From CALMEC01 sp031366605 (GTDB lineage Bacteria > Actinomycetota > Thermoleophilia > Miltoncostaeales > Miltoncostaeaceae): DNA of 64,000 nucleotides. The stretch's first letter is position 1; each line of letters opens with the position of its first letter. A model generated the notes under the pieces. It saw only the letters and a program-made list of their open reading frames with translations. It had not been told where the DNA came from and did no database searches. The DNA is taken from assembly GCA_031366605.1 (NCBI GenBank), contig JANLOO010000007.1:88701-152700 (forward strand), written 5' to 3'. Of this stretch, positions 51,440 to 58,756 are shown piece by piece. A program made the translations under genes and the position numbers.

Positions 51440-51718
51440 TCACCCGCTCGCGTCGTCGGGTAGAGCAAACGCCTCAGTCACTCGCTGCAGGGTGAAGGAC
51501 GAACGCATGCGGGTGACCGAGTTCTGGTTGGCGTACATGCCTTTCTCCCAGACGGCCTTCTCTCGCGGAAGGGTCTTGATCCATTCGACCCGCACCGCGT
51601 ATTCACGCAGCGCTGGATCCTCCTTTTCGTCCCCCATTTGCTCGGCAAGGAGCGGCGCCTCAAGAATCGGGACTCGACGGCCGTCGATGGGGACGGTGAA
51701 GTTGCCGATCGGTTGCAC
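51440..51718 (-). CDS. Short hypothetical protein, perhaps N-terminally truncated
   Basis: 92 residues from a GTG at 51718, with no ribosome-binding site; the frame has a stop 48 bp further upstream. The C-terminal half (VRVEWIKTLPREKAVWEKGMYANQ, then SVTRMRSSFTLQRV) resembles the end of longer bacterial proteins of unknown or nuclease-associated function, so this may be the surviving 3' end of a larger gene. The family cannot be named with confidence. Confidence 0.45.
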   Translation of the reverse strand: MQPIGNFTVPIDGRRVPILEAPLLAEQMGDEKEDPALREYAVRVEWIKTLPREKAVWEKGMYANQNSVTRMRSSFTLQRVTEAFALPDDASG

Positions 51719-51759
51719 CGTCTCTTGGCTATCGCGGCCCGAGGCGGGTCGACGGTGAT

Positions 51760-52431
51760 TTGATCGGGTTCAGGAGTGGGCAAGAGGAGGCGGCATACGC
51801 GGCAATTGTGGAACTCGAGCCAAGAAACGTCTACCGCTGGGAACCACGAGACGCGATTGCGAGCGAAGGAGTCCCCGTCAAAGCCAACGTCCTCGTGGGG
51901 AGGTCGATCAGCCACGGTGCCCATCGTCCGGATGGTCCGTGGCAAAGCCGCCGGGATCCGGTTTTTGATGAGGCGATGGCGCTGGCCGAGCCGGGAGCAA
52001 TTCGCGGTCGTCTTCCGTCGGGCGGTCCGCCCGAGCTCCGGGGCTTCTTCATCGCACAGACGCAGTATCTACTCCTGTGGACGGCCATCGAGCGCTTCGC
52101 CGCTTTGCGCTGGGGCTTCGAGGGCGGACCGTCCAAGCAGATCAAGCGTTTCGCGAAGAACGATGCATCGCTTGCCAGGGCACTTCTCACGATCGTGCCG
52201 CCCGAACGGGAAGAACACGTGGTCTATCGAGCGGACGACCCCGCGAAATCGGAACGCCTGGTCCGGTCGGACCCCGTAAAGGCAATCGGCTACTACTACC
52301 AAGTGCGACCGAATGTGAGCCACCGCGGAAAGAGTGCCCATCAGGAGGTAATCCTGGTGGAGACCTGCCTTCGGGAACTTTGGCGTGTCTTCAGCCGCGT
52401 TCTTGATGAAACACTGGGACGACTGTCCTGA
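51760..52431 (+). CDS. HEPN-motif hypothetical protein
   Basis: 223 residues from a TTG at 51760. The C-terminal half is helical (FFIAQTQYLLLWTAIERFAAL) and carries R-P-N-V-S-H at 183-188, an R-x4-H motif of HEPN ribonuclease-fold proteins (Apea/RnlA-like arrangement with YYYQVRPNVSHRGK). HEPN proteins on islands are often toxins or phage-defence nucleases. Codon use is less GC-biased than in the flanking chromosome, in keeping with horizontal transfer. The start is uncertain and the N-terminus may be truncated. Confidence 0.6.
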   Translation: MIGFRSGQEEAAYAAIVELEPRNVYRWEPRDAIASEGVPVKANVLVGRSISHGAHRPDGPWQSRRDPVFDEAMALAEPGAIRGRLPSGGPPELRGFFIAQTQYLLLWTAIERFAALRWGFEGGPSKQIKRFAKNDASLARALLTIVPPEREEHVVYRADDPAKSERLVRSDPVKAIGYYYQVRPNVSHRGKSAHQEVILVETCLRELWRVFSRVLDETLGRLS

Positions 52432-52597
52432 CTCTCTCTTGCTTTAGGCGACGCTGGCGGGCTTACCTGGCGATGCACGCCCTATTCGGAGAGGACCGGT
52501 TGAATCGCGAAAAGTGGGTTGTTGACTCCGCTACTTGACTAAACAGCGAACGGTTCCTGCCGACGCAGGCCGGTGGGATGAGGCTCCGAAACTGGGG

Positions 52598-52618
52598 TGT
52601 TGCCACTTGTGTTGCCAC
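52598..52618. repeat. Arm-type repeat pair, right end of element 1
   Basis: TGTTGCCAC at 52598-52606 and again at 52610-52618, 68 bp inside copy B; pairs with the repeats at 48874-48893. Confidence 0.5.
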
Positions 52619-52685
52619 CCGGGCTGTGGAGCGCTCTGGACGCGTACCTGACTGGCAGAAAAGACCTGTGTTTGCAGGGCTCCCC

Positions 52686-52732
52686 ACCGAAGCCGACGCG
52701 GGGACTCGAACCCCGGACCCCATCATTACGAG
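52686..52732. repeat. Attachment-site copy B, shared boundary of the two elements
   Basis: 47 bp identical to copies A (48719) and C (57185). It separates the two tandem elements. Confidence 0.85.
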
Positions 52733-52954
52733 GAAGGGGAAGACCGCAGGACTGTCTGGAATTCCCAGGCTGAGGCAATGACCAAACGATGGGCGGTTCC
52801 GCTGCGGTTCCCCGGCCGCGTGGCCATCGGGACTGAGCGCTCGTGCCGATCGATGAAGCCGCCTGCAGGCTGCTCCCCTAAAAATAGTCCGCAATTAGAC
52901 CCTAGGACTAAAGAGCGCTCACGATTTCCGGCTCCGATTTTTCGCTAACAACCA

Positions 52955-52976
52955 GGGTTATCGCCCGCAATAACCC
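52955..52976 (+). promoter_or_regulatory. Operator-like palindrome before abiEi
   Basis: GGGTTAT-N8-ATAACCC, perfect 7-bp arms, 52 bp before the abiEi start, in AT-rich sequence. AbiEi antitoxins are known to repress their own promoter through inverted repeats. TACGTT (53015-53020) lies 7 nt before the ATG and could be the -10 of a leaderless transcript. Confidence 0.6.
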
Positions 52977-53027
52977 AGGAATTCGCACAAGTCGTCTCCC
53001 GCCCCTAAAACTGATACGTTATTACGG

Positions 53028-53837
53028 ATGACGACGACAAGGACGCTGTCCACATCCGAGACTGCGCTCCTGGCGACGCTTGATCGTCAGGGCCGACGCG
53101 TTCTCCGGATTCCCGAGGATACGCCCCTCGTCATGGAGATCGCAGGAACGGCCGCCGGGGCTCGCGCCCTCATCAACTCACTCGCAGCGAAGGATTGGAT
53201 TGTGCCGATTCGCCGCGGAATCTGGGCGATTCGATCGCGGAAGCTGACCCTCGAGGTATCCGCCCTCGAGATCGTTGGCTTTGTGACTCCTGACCGGCAC
53301 CTCGTCACGGCGGGTAGGGCTCTCGCCGAGCATCAGCTATCCGACCAAGCGTTCCGATCGGTTGTCGTCATCACTGAAGCTAGGCTCAGGAATTGGCAGT
53401 GGCAGGGCGAAACCGTGAAGTACGTCAAGATGCCGCCCTCGCGGATTTGGGGAGCGGCAGAGCGTTCATGGCTCTTACCGACACATCTTGCGAGCGAGGA
53501 ACGTGCCCTTCTTGACTCGCTCGCTCATCCCCGGTGGGGCGTCTCGCTCGCACACCTGGTGGAAGCGCTCAGGCGATACCTTGATCGAGTGGGCGAGACG
53601 GAAAAGCTAGCCCTCGCGGCAGCTCGGTACCGGAATACACACCTGGCGCGGCGACTAGGCTTCTTGACCGAGCATCTGGTCGGCGATGGGAAAGCGATGC
53701 CATTTCGGGCGTTGCGTGGGCGGACTAAGGGAGCAATCCCGCTCAATCTGTCGATGCCTATCGAGCGTCAACCGAATCGCGATTCTCGTTGGGGCGTCAG
53801 ATTCCAGGATATCGACACCTTGGTGGGTGAACGATGA
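53028..53837 (+). CDS. abiEi: AbiEi-type antitoxin / transcriptional autorepressor
   Basis: 269 residues. An N-terminal winged-helix part (about 8-90) with the AbiEi pattern of a helix-turn-helix followed by a beta-hairpin IVPIRRGIWAI, then the AbiEi C-terminal domain (ERALLDSLAHPRWG, and a long helical part around VEALRRYLDRVGETEKLALAAARY). Paired by ATGA overlap with the nucleotidyltransferase gene. In type IV toxin-antitoxin systems this protein counteracts the toxin and represses the operon. Confidence 0.8.
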   Translation: MTTTRTLSTSETALLATLDRQGRRVLRIPEDTPLVMEIAGTAAGARALINSLAAKDWIVPIRRGIWAIRSRKLTLEVSALEIVGFVTPDRHLVTAGRALAEHQLSDQAFRSVVVITEARLRNWQWQGETVKYVKMPPSRIWGAAERSWLLPTHLASEERALLDSLAHPRWGVSLAHLVEALRRYLDRVGETEKLALAAARYRNTHLARRLGFLTEHLVGDGKAMPFRALRGRTKGAIPLNLSMPIERQPNRDSRWGVRFQDIDTLVGER

Positions 53838-54637
53838 CGCGAGTCCGCCGCGTCCATTCAACAGACGATTTACGAGACATTGCAGAAGAGTTCTCGCTTC
53901 CGCTCGCCTTCGTTGATCGAGACTACGTTCTTACAACGATCGCATCGCAACTTGTCGACGACTTCGGCAATTCGCTGTGCTTCAAGGGTGGGTTTGTGCT
54001 TCGTCATGCCTACGGCCTATCCCGCCTATCGATCGATCTGGACGCAACCCGGTTGTCTCCACCCCGGGAGCCATTGGAGGCGGAGGAGGTCCGTTCGTCG
54101 ATCAGAAAGTCCGCGCGAGGCTCACTGTTTACCCTGCGGGTGCAAGAACCAGAGACAGACAGCCCAAAGAGTCTCGACTTCTCCGCAATCAGATACCGGG
54201 GACTCGCGACCAACCCCGGGGAGGTTGCAGTCGAGGTCAGCTATCGCGAGGCGGTCATCCTCGACCCGCATGTTGCGATGATCGGACTTCCTTACTACGA
54301 CCCGTTCCCCCTACCGGTACTGCAGCCACAGGAGTTCGCCGCCGAGAAGCTTCGCACTCTCGCGCAACGACGTAGACCGACGGATCTCGCCGACCTGGCT
54401 TTTATCCTCAGCAGTGGCCTAGCGTCCGCTGAGTCAATCGCTCCCATCGTGCCGCCCAAGTTCGCGAAGGGCCTGGTAAAGCCGGGCAACCCGTCCAACC
54501 GAATCAAGGACGCGATCGAAGACTTTGCTCGCAGCTATGACGAGACGGTGCCCGATCTCGCTCCAGGAGCGATGCCATATGGGGAAGCGCGCGCGCTCGT
54601 AATGGCGAACCTCGATCGCTGTCTCGCCGCGCTGTAA
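53834..54637 (+). CDS. abiEii: AbiEii-type nucleotidyltransferase toxin
   Basis: 267 residues of the DNA polymerase-beta-like nucleotidyltransferase superfamily. FKGGFVLRHAYGLSRLSIDLD (GG at 52-53, acidic pair D68/D70) is the AbiEii catalytic signature, and VEVSYRE ... PLPVLQPQEFAAEKLRTLAQRRRPTDLADL is the typical helical second half. AbiEii toxins inactivate tRNA or cell growth; related proteins protect against phage by abortive infection. ATGA overlap with the antitoxin gene. Confidence 0.82.
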   Translation: MTRVRRVHSTDDLRDIAEEFSLPLAFVDRDYVLTTIASQLVDDFGNSLCFKGGFVLRHAYGLSRLSIDLDATRLSPPREPLEAEEVRSSIRKSARGSLFTLRVQEPETDSPKSLDFSAIRYRGLATNPGEVAVEVSYREAVILDPHVAMIGLPYYDPFPLPVLQPQEFAAEKLRTLAQRRRPTDLADLAFILSSGLASAESIAPIVPPKFAKGLVKPGNPSNRIKDAIEDFARSYDETVPDLAPGAMPYGEARALVMANLDRCLAAL

Positions 54638-54744
54638 CAACGCCTCTACCGAGGGCTACCAACGCGACGAACTCAAGGTCGACTCGGCTGGCTGCTTGGT
54701 CCAAGCGGCGAGTCGGCCACGTCGATCCTTCCGTATGCCCTCCC

Positions 54745-55152
54745 TCAGGATACCGCGTTCGGCGGGGTGCGAAGGTCGTGCAGGGCGTCGATCGCCTCAT
54801 CGGCACGGCCGACCGGCACGAGGATGTGGTCGTGGTAGTGGCCGGCCAGGACGTTGGCGGGGATGCCGACCTGGGCGAGCCGCTCAGACACCGCTGCCGT
54901 CAGGCCGACCGCCTCGAGCGATGAATGCACGGTCAGGGTGAGCCACGCGGCCTCGAACTCGTGCGGGAACCCGTGCGCGATCGCGACATCCCGGTCGAGC
55001 ACGACGGTGATGCCTTCGCGCTCGCGAATCCAGGCGCGGGTTTCCGCCGGAGGCGTTGTCCCCTCGGGGATCGTCGCCACCGTCACGACGCCCGGCTCCC
55101 GCACGACGTGCAGGGTCGCGAGCATCGTGGCGAGGTCGGTCGCTCCGTCCAT
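54745..55152 (-). CDS. ACT domain-containing protein
   Basis: 135 residues with two ACT-like halves: an N-terminal EPGVVTVATIPEG strand region and a C-terminal WLTLTVHSSLEAVGLTAAVSERLAQVGIPANVLAGHYHDHILVP, the pattern of the DUF2241/ACT_7 small regulatory proteins that bind amino acids. No catalytic domain is attached. It is transcribed against its neighbours on both sides. Function in the element is unclear. Confidence 0.8.
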   Translation of the reverse strand: MDGATDLATMLATLHVVREPGVVTVATIPEGTTPPAETRAWIREREGITVVLDRDVAIAHGFPHEFEAAWLTLTVHSSLEAVGLTAAVSERLAQVGIPANVLAGHYHDHILVPVGRADEAIDALHDLRTPPNAVS

Positions 55153-55323
55153 GCCACGATCATTGCAGGGCGCGCGTCGCAGGGGACGCGCCGGGGGCGG
55201 ACGTCGTGGGGGACCGTCGGCGGCGAACCCGTCATCGCGACACGAGCTTCGGACCGGACCCCGGCATGGGTGCTCGATCTGCGAACGAACAACGTCAGAT
55301 GTGAACCCAACTGGGAGGGAACC

Positions 55324-56388
55324 ATGAGGTGCCTTAAGACCCGAACGCCACGGCGCCTGGGGATCGCCGTCCTGGCGGGCGGGATGGTCCTCGGCGCGGC
55401 GGGGGTCGCCACCGCCGACAGATCGCTCCGATCAAATTTCGAGCCACCGATATTCGCTGTCGCCACGATCGACGGTCAGCAGGGCTGGGCCAACGATGGA
55501 GCGTTTGATGCGACTGTGGCCCCGCTCGCGAGCTTCGCTTCGGCCTCCGGATTCGGCTTTGGGCTCCAAGCGCTTCGCATCTCGGATGCAACGACGAGGG
55601 GCAGCTTCAGCAACCAGACCTTCTCGCCCGGCCTGGCGAGCCCCGCCGGCGAATCGGCCGTCAACCGCCATTTCGAGGCGAGCTTCAGCATCGGCACGAC
55701 GAAGGCCACAGAGCAGTCGGGCCTCCACATGTCGGTCAGCCCTGACGACGGGTTCGGCGCACGGATGAGCTACCTGCGGTTCGAGGATCAGCCCGACGGC
55801 GTCCACGTCTTCTTCGACGACGTGACGGATCCGGGCCCCCTCGGCACCGTCGCCTCGTTCAACGAGACCGACGTCGCGACGCTCACCCGGGCGGCGGCCC
55901 ACCGCATCACGTTCTCGCTTGACTTCAAGCAGGGGCTCGCCAACGACGTCGTCAGGATCTTCATCGACGGAAAGCTGGTGCGGGTTCGGGGCACCAAGGT
56001 GCACCGCGATTGCAGGGGCGCGCGCCACGAGCACAGTCTTGGCAGGAAGTGCGCCCACCACTCGCGTCGGGACGACCGCAGGAGCACCGGTACGACCTGG
56101 GAGGACTACTACCGCTTCGACCCGGAGCAGTTGGGGAGTGGTAACACGGTCCCCATGACCTCAAAGCTGCTGTTCCGCGAAAGTGGCACCGCCAACATCG
56201 GCAACCTGGGTCAAGGCTTCCTGATCGACGACGTCACCCTTTTGTCCAGCAATGTCCCGAAGGACAGGCGTGACTGCCGACAGGACGGGTGGATGACTCA
56301 CACCCGGGCAGACGGCTCGCCGTTCGTGAGCCGACGCGCCTGCATCAAGTACGTCAAGCGACACCACGACGACCACGCGCGACACTGA
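55324..56388 (+). CDS. Secreted protein, lectin-like fold suspected
   Basis: 354 residues with a signal peptide (about 1-31, RRLGIAVLAGGMVLGAAGVATA). The mature part is beta-rich (FAVATIDGQQGWANDG, FEASFSIGTTK, LSYLRF, ITFSLDFKQGLANDVVRIFIDG), as in concanavalin/LamG-like sheets, and ends with a Cys-paired DCRQDGWM ... RACIKYVKR, a short motif common at the C-termini of secreted actinobacterial proteins. A basic His/Arg-rich insert is at about 226-255. GGAGGG sits before the ATG. Function unknown. Confidence 0.78.
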   Translation: MRCLKTRTPRRLGIAVLAGGMVLGAAGVATADRSLRSNFEPPIFAVATIDGQQGWANDGAFDATVAPLASFASASGFGFGLQALRISDATTRGSFSNQTFSPGLASPAGESAVNRHFEASFSIGTTKATEQSGLHMSVSPDDGFGARMSYLRFEDQPDGVHVFFDDVTDPGPLGTVASFNETDVATLTRAAAHRITFSLDFKQGLANDVVRIFIDGKLVRVRGTKVHRDCRGARHEHSLGRKCAHHSRRDDRRSTGTTWEDYYRFDPEQLGSGNTVPMTSKLLFRESGTANIGNLGQGFLIDDVTLLSSNVPKDRRDCRQDGWMTHTRADGSPFVSRRACIKYVKRHHDDHARH

Positions 56389-56553
56389 CGAGTGTGAGTC
56401 ACGGACGGCATGCGGTTGTGTGGTACCGCTCGCCGCCCGTGGAGGTGTACAGGGTCGACGTCTCTCGGTGCCGGACTGTGAAGTTGGCAGCGGTCTCTGT
56501 TGGGGATAGCTGCGAGGTCTTGTGGCCGCCGTCAGCTCATCGGGGCGAGCGCC

Positions 56554-56584
56554 TTGCAGGACACTGATTATCGTCATACGATAA
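56554..56584 (+). promoter_or_regulatory. Promoter and palindromic operator of a small two-gene module
   Basis: TTGCAG (56554-56559), 17-bp spacer, TACGAT (56577-56582) form a good sigma-70-type promoter. Overlapping the -10 is TTATCG-tcata-CGATAA (56568-56584), a perfect 6-bp-arm palindrome, as expected for autorepression by a ribbon-helix-helix protein such as that encoded by the second gene. Confidence 0.65.
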
Positions 56585-56591
56585 GCGGTGT

Positions 56592-56849
56592 GTGGAGATC
56601 CACAACTCAGCCTTCAAGCACGGCGTTGCCGAAGACGACCTGCGCCACGCGATCGGCCACGCTCTCGCATGGGTCGATCTCGAACCCGATGCTGATCCAC
56701 CAAAGATCCTGGCGATCGGTTCGGACCGGGCCGGCAACCTCCTGGAGATCATCCTGCTCGAGCTTGCTGATGAGCGGTGGCTTGTGATCCACGCGATGGC
56801 ACTTCGCCCCAGATTCTACGAGCTTCTGCCGGGAGGGTCGGACGCATGA
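56592..56849 (+). CDS. Putative small toxin of a two-gene module
   Basis: 85 residues from GTG 56592. Sequence pattern: HGVAEDDLRHAIGHALAWVDLE, then ILAIGSDRAGNLLEIILLEL and VIHAMALRPRFYELL, i.e. a helix followed by a beta-sheet core similar to BrnT/RelE-like toxins or the group found upstream of ribbon-helix-helix genes. ATGA overlap with the next gene. Assignment as toxin is from context and fold pattern. Confidence 0.65.
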   Translation: MEIHNSAFKHGVAEDDLRHAIGHALAWVDLEPDADPPKILAIGSDRAGNLLEIILLELADERWLVIHAMALRPRFYELLPGGSDA

Positions 56850-57118
56850 CAGCCAGGCCATACCGCACCAAGACCGGTCGCGCGTTGACTCACCGCGACA
56901 TCGAGAAGCTCGCTGAGGATGTTGCAAAGGATTCGTATGAGCCGGCTCCTCTCCGCAAGCGCGGTCGCCCCTCGCTCGGCGACGGACCGGCGGAACTTGT
57001 CCCGGTGCGCCTTGACCCGGCGCTTCGCGCTGCGGTCGACGAACGCGCAGCAAGAGACGGGACAACCGTGAGCGACGTCATCCGCCGGGCGCTGCGCCGT
57101 TACATCGACGCTGCGTAG
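56846..57118 (+). CDS. Ribbon-helix-helix (CopG-like) antitoxin/repressor
   Basis: 90 residues. The C-terminal RHH domain (LVPVRLDPALRAAVDERAARDGTTVSDVIRRALRRYIDAA) is clear, preceded by a Lys/Arg-rich flexible part (ALTHRDIEKLAEDVAKDSYEP) likely to wrap the partner. The ATG at 56846 overlaps the upstream stop. It probably neutralises the upstream protein and binds the palindrome at 56568-56584. Confidence 0.8.
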   Translation: MTARPYRTKTGRALTHRDIEKLAEDVAKDSYEPAPLRKRGRPSLGDGPAELVPVRLDPALRAAVDERAARDGTTVSDVIRRALRRYIDAA

Positions 57119-57184
57119 TGCCACTCGTAGGAGGCACCACCGCGCGAAACGGACGGCTCCGACAGGCGGTGCTTCACTGCCCCA

Positions 57185-57231
57185 ACCGAAGCCGACGCGG
57201 GGACTCGAACCCCGGACCCCATCATTACGAG
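57185..57231. repeat. Attachment-site copy C, inside tRNA-Thr
   Basis: The original 47-bp attachment sequence: 42 bases of the tRNA 3' half (anticodon loop to acceptor end) plus 5 bases beyond the gene. Identical to copies A and B. Confidence 0.85.
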
Positions 57232-57262
57232 TGATGTGCTCTACCAGCTGAGCTACGTCGGC
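57190..57262 (-). tRNA. tRNA-Thr (CGT anticodon)
   Basis: 73-nt cloverleaf read on the minus strand: acceptor GCCGACG / CGTCGGC, D-arm GCTC...GAGC, anticodon stem CATCA / TGATG around loop CTCGTAA (anticodon CGT, threonine), TpsiC arm CGGGG-TTCGAGT-CCCCG. No CCA is encoded. Its 3' half served as attachment site for two tandem elements. Confidence 0.95.
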
Positions 57263-57375
57263 GTGACGGGGGCTCGCGCCGCCGTCGATGCGACAGGATA
57301 GCGAGTGCTCTCACTGGTGGCGGGTGTCCACCCCGGGGATTCGCGCCGTCCGTACCGTCAGGACAGAATCGGGTG

Positions 57376-58062
57376 ATGAAACTGGACCCGTTGCACGAGG
57401 AGGAGGTCGAGTCGCGGTGGGAGGCGGCGCCTGCGGTCGGGCTTCTCATCGTCTCGCAGCTCGTGCTCGCATTCGTCAGCCAGGCGGGGGACTGGACGCT
57501 CGCGGGGTTGGGTTGGTGGGTGTGGCTCGTCCCGGTCGTGCCCGAGATCGTCTTGCTCGGTCCCCTCGCGTTCAGCCGGCGGCGCATGCGCGTGGTCCAG
57601 GAGGGCGAGCGCCGCTCGTTCGCGCTCGAACTGCTCGTGCTCGTCAGCCTGACCAATGCGTCGCTGCTCGTCGCGCTCCTTGCGTCGCTCATCCGCGGTG
57701 ACGAGAAGAGCGGCGGCGAACTGCTGCTCAAAGCGGGCTCGGTGTGGTCGACCAACGTCGTGGCGTTCGGCCTGTTGTACTGGGCGCTCGACCGCGGCGG
57801 GCCCGCGCGGCGGCTGCTCCCCGACCCGCCACCACCGGACATGCAGTTTCCACAGATGGAGAACCCGACGCTCGCCGCGCCCGGCTGGCACCCGCGCCTG
57901 ATCGACTACGTCTACGTCTCGTTCACCAACGCGATCGCGTTCAGCCCCACCGACGTCATGCCGCTGAGCCGCCTGGCCAAGGTGCTGATGATGTTCGAGT
58001 CGGCTGTCTCGGCCTTGACGGTCCTGCTGGTCGCCGCCCGGGCCGTCAACATCTTCAAGTAG
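57376..58062 (+). CDS. Integral membrane protein, DUF1345-like
   Basis: 228 residues with four to five hydrophobic segments (GLLIVSQLVLAFV, WWVWLVPVVPEIVLLGPLAF, LLVLVSLTNASLLVALLASLI, and the last VLMMFESAVSALTVLLVAARAV). The stretch YVSFTNAIAFSPTDVMPLSRLAKVLMMFES resembles the pore-side end of DUF1345/ion-channel-like membrane proteins (YxSFTxxxxxxxSDVxP). No enzymatic motif. Starts at ATG 57376. Confidence 0.75.
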   Translation: MKLDPLHEEEVESRWEAAPAVGLLIVSQLVLAFVSQAGDWTLAGLGWWVWLVPVVPEIVLLGPLAFSRRRMRVVQEGERRSFALELLVLVSLTNASLLVALLASLIRGDEKSGGELLLKAGSVWSTNVVAFGLLYWALDRGGPARRLLPDPPPPDMQFPQMENPTLAAPGWHPRLIDYVYVSFTNAIAFSPTDVMPLSRLAKVLMMFESAVSALTVLLVAARAVNIFK

Positions 58063-58074
58063 CGAGGCCCGGGG

Positions 58075-58476
58075 TCAGCCCTCGCACAGGGCCTTGAGTC
58101 GCTCCAGCCCGGCGCGCTGGCCTGCGGCAAGACGGTCCTCGGTGTCGATGGACTCATCCAGGAATTCGGCACGTGTATGCCACACGATCGTGCTGCCACC
58201 GTCGCTCGGCGTGACGGAGAAACTCGCCCAGTGCGACTTGAGCGGCGGACCCGCGATCACCGTGTAGGCGTAGGTCCGCGCGGCGTCGTCGCGCTCGAGC
58301 AGGCGCTCGACCAGCTCGGCGCCCTCGGCGCTGCGCAACGTACGGATGTCGCCGTCGATGCTGCACTCGACGTACTTGGCAAACCACTTTGGCACCGCCG
58401 CGACGTCGCCCACGACCGACCAGGCCACGTCCGGTGGGGCATCGACGTCAATCGTCAGCGTGTATTCGTTGGCCAT
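58075..58476 (-). CDS. SRPBCC (START-like) family protein
   Basis: 133 residues of the polyketide cyclase/SRPBCC fold: an N-terminal strand YTLTIDVDAPPDVAWSVVGDVAAVPKWF, a central YAYTVIAGPPLKSHWASFSV, and a C-terminal long helix RLAAGQRAGLERLKALCEG. These proteins bind hydrophobic ligands; the role is unknown. The ATG at 58476 has AAAGGAAG upstream; the longer frame to 58536 is not supported. It converges with the membrane-protein gene. Confidence 0.82.
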   Translation of the reverse strand: MANEYTLTIDVDAPPDVAWSVVGDVAAVPKWFAKYVECSIDGDIRTLRSAEGAELVERLLERDDAARTYAYTVIAGPPLKSHWASFSVTPSDGGSTIVWHTRAEFLDESIDTEDRLAAGQRAGLERLKALCEG

Positions 58477-58684
58477 GGTTCTTCCTTTGAGGGAGGGTCG
58501 CCGCCGCCGGTGCAGACAATCGGAGCGTTCGCACACGGGTGGCTGATTATGTTCTTTTCCAACGCTTCTCGTGCGGCGACGCGGCCTGCGCGGGCACGCT
58601 CACGAACGATTCCCGGCGGTTCGCCGGACTTCTATGGGGCGGTTGACGTCAGGTTCGGCACGGGCCGAGAACCGTGCGGAAGTA

Positions 58685-58750
58685 TTGTCAATGAGTGACA
58701 AGAATTTTTGCCAGTTAGTACGCAGAGAAATTGTCGATGAGTAGTACTCT
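58685..58750 (+). promoter_or_regulatory. Repeats and -10 element before the DUF4143 ATPase gene
   Basis: TTGTC-aatgagt-GACAA (58685-58701) is a 5-bp-arm palindrome. The sequence attgtc-a/g-atgagt recurs at 58730-58742. TACTCT (58745-58750) ends 6 nt before the ATG, compatible with a leaderless promoter controlled through these repeats. Confidence 0.45.
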
Positions 58751-58756
58751 GTCCAC

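Larger units (their letters stand above)
48719..52732. mobile_element. Integrated element 1 at tRNA-Thr (outer)
   Basis: Bounded by 47-bp direct repeats at 48719 and 52686. Just inside both ends lie pairs of TGTTGCCAC-type repeats that look like integrase arm sites. Cargo: a 39-residue basic protein, an 86-residue protein, a glycosyltransferase, a protein fragment and a HEPN-motif protein. No integrase, excisionase or replication gene was found, so it is decayed or mobilised in trans. Confidence 0.7.
52432..53027. other. Element junction region without genes
   Basis: 596 bp holding the right-end arm repeats of element 1, attachment copy B and, from about 52870, an AT-rich promoter region for the abiE genes. 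Short open frames around copy B show no family features. Confidence 0.5.
52686..57231. mobile_element. Integrated element 2 at tRNA-Thr (inner)
   Basis: Bounded by copy B and the intact tRNA-Thr copy C. Cargo: AbiE toxin-antitoxin pair, an ACT-domain protein, a secreted protein and a second small two-gene module. No integrase is visible. The abiE part has more A/T-ending codons than the rest, so the element may be composite. Confidence 0.65.
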
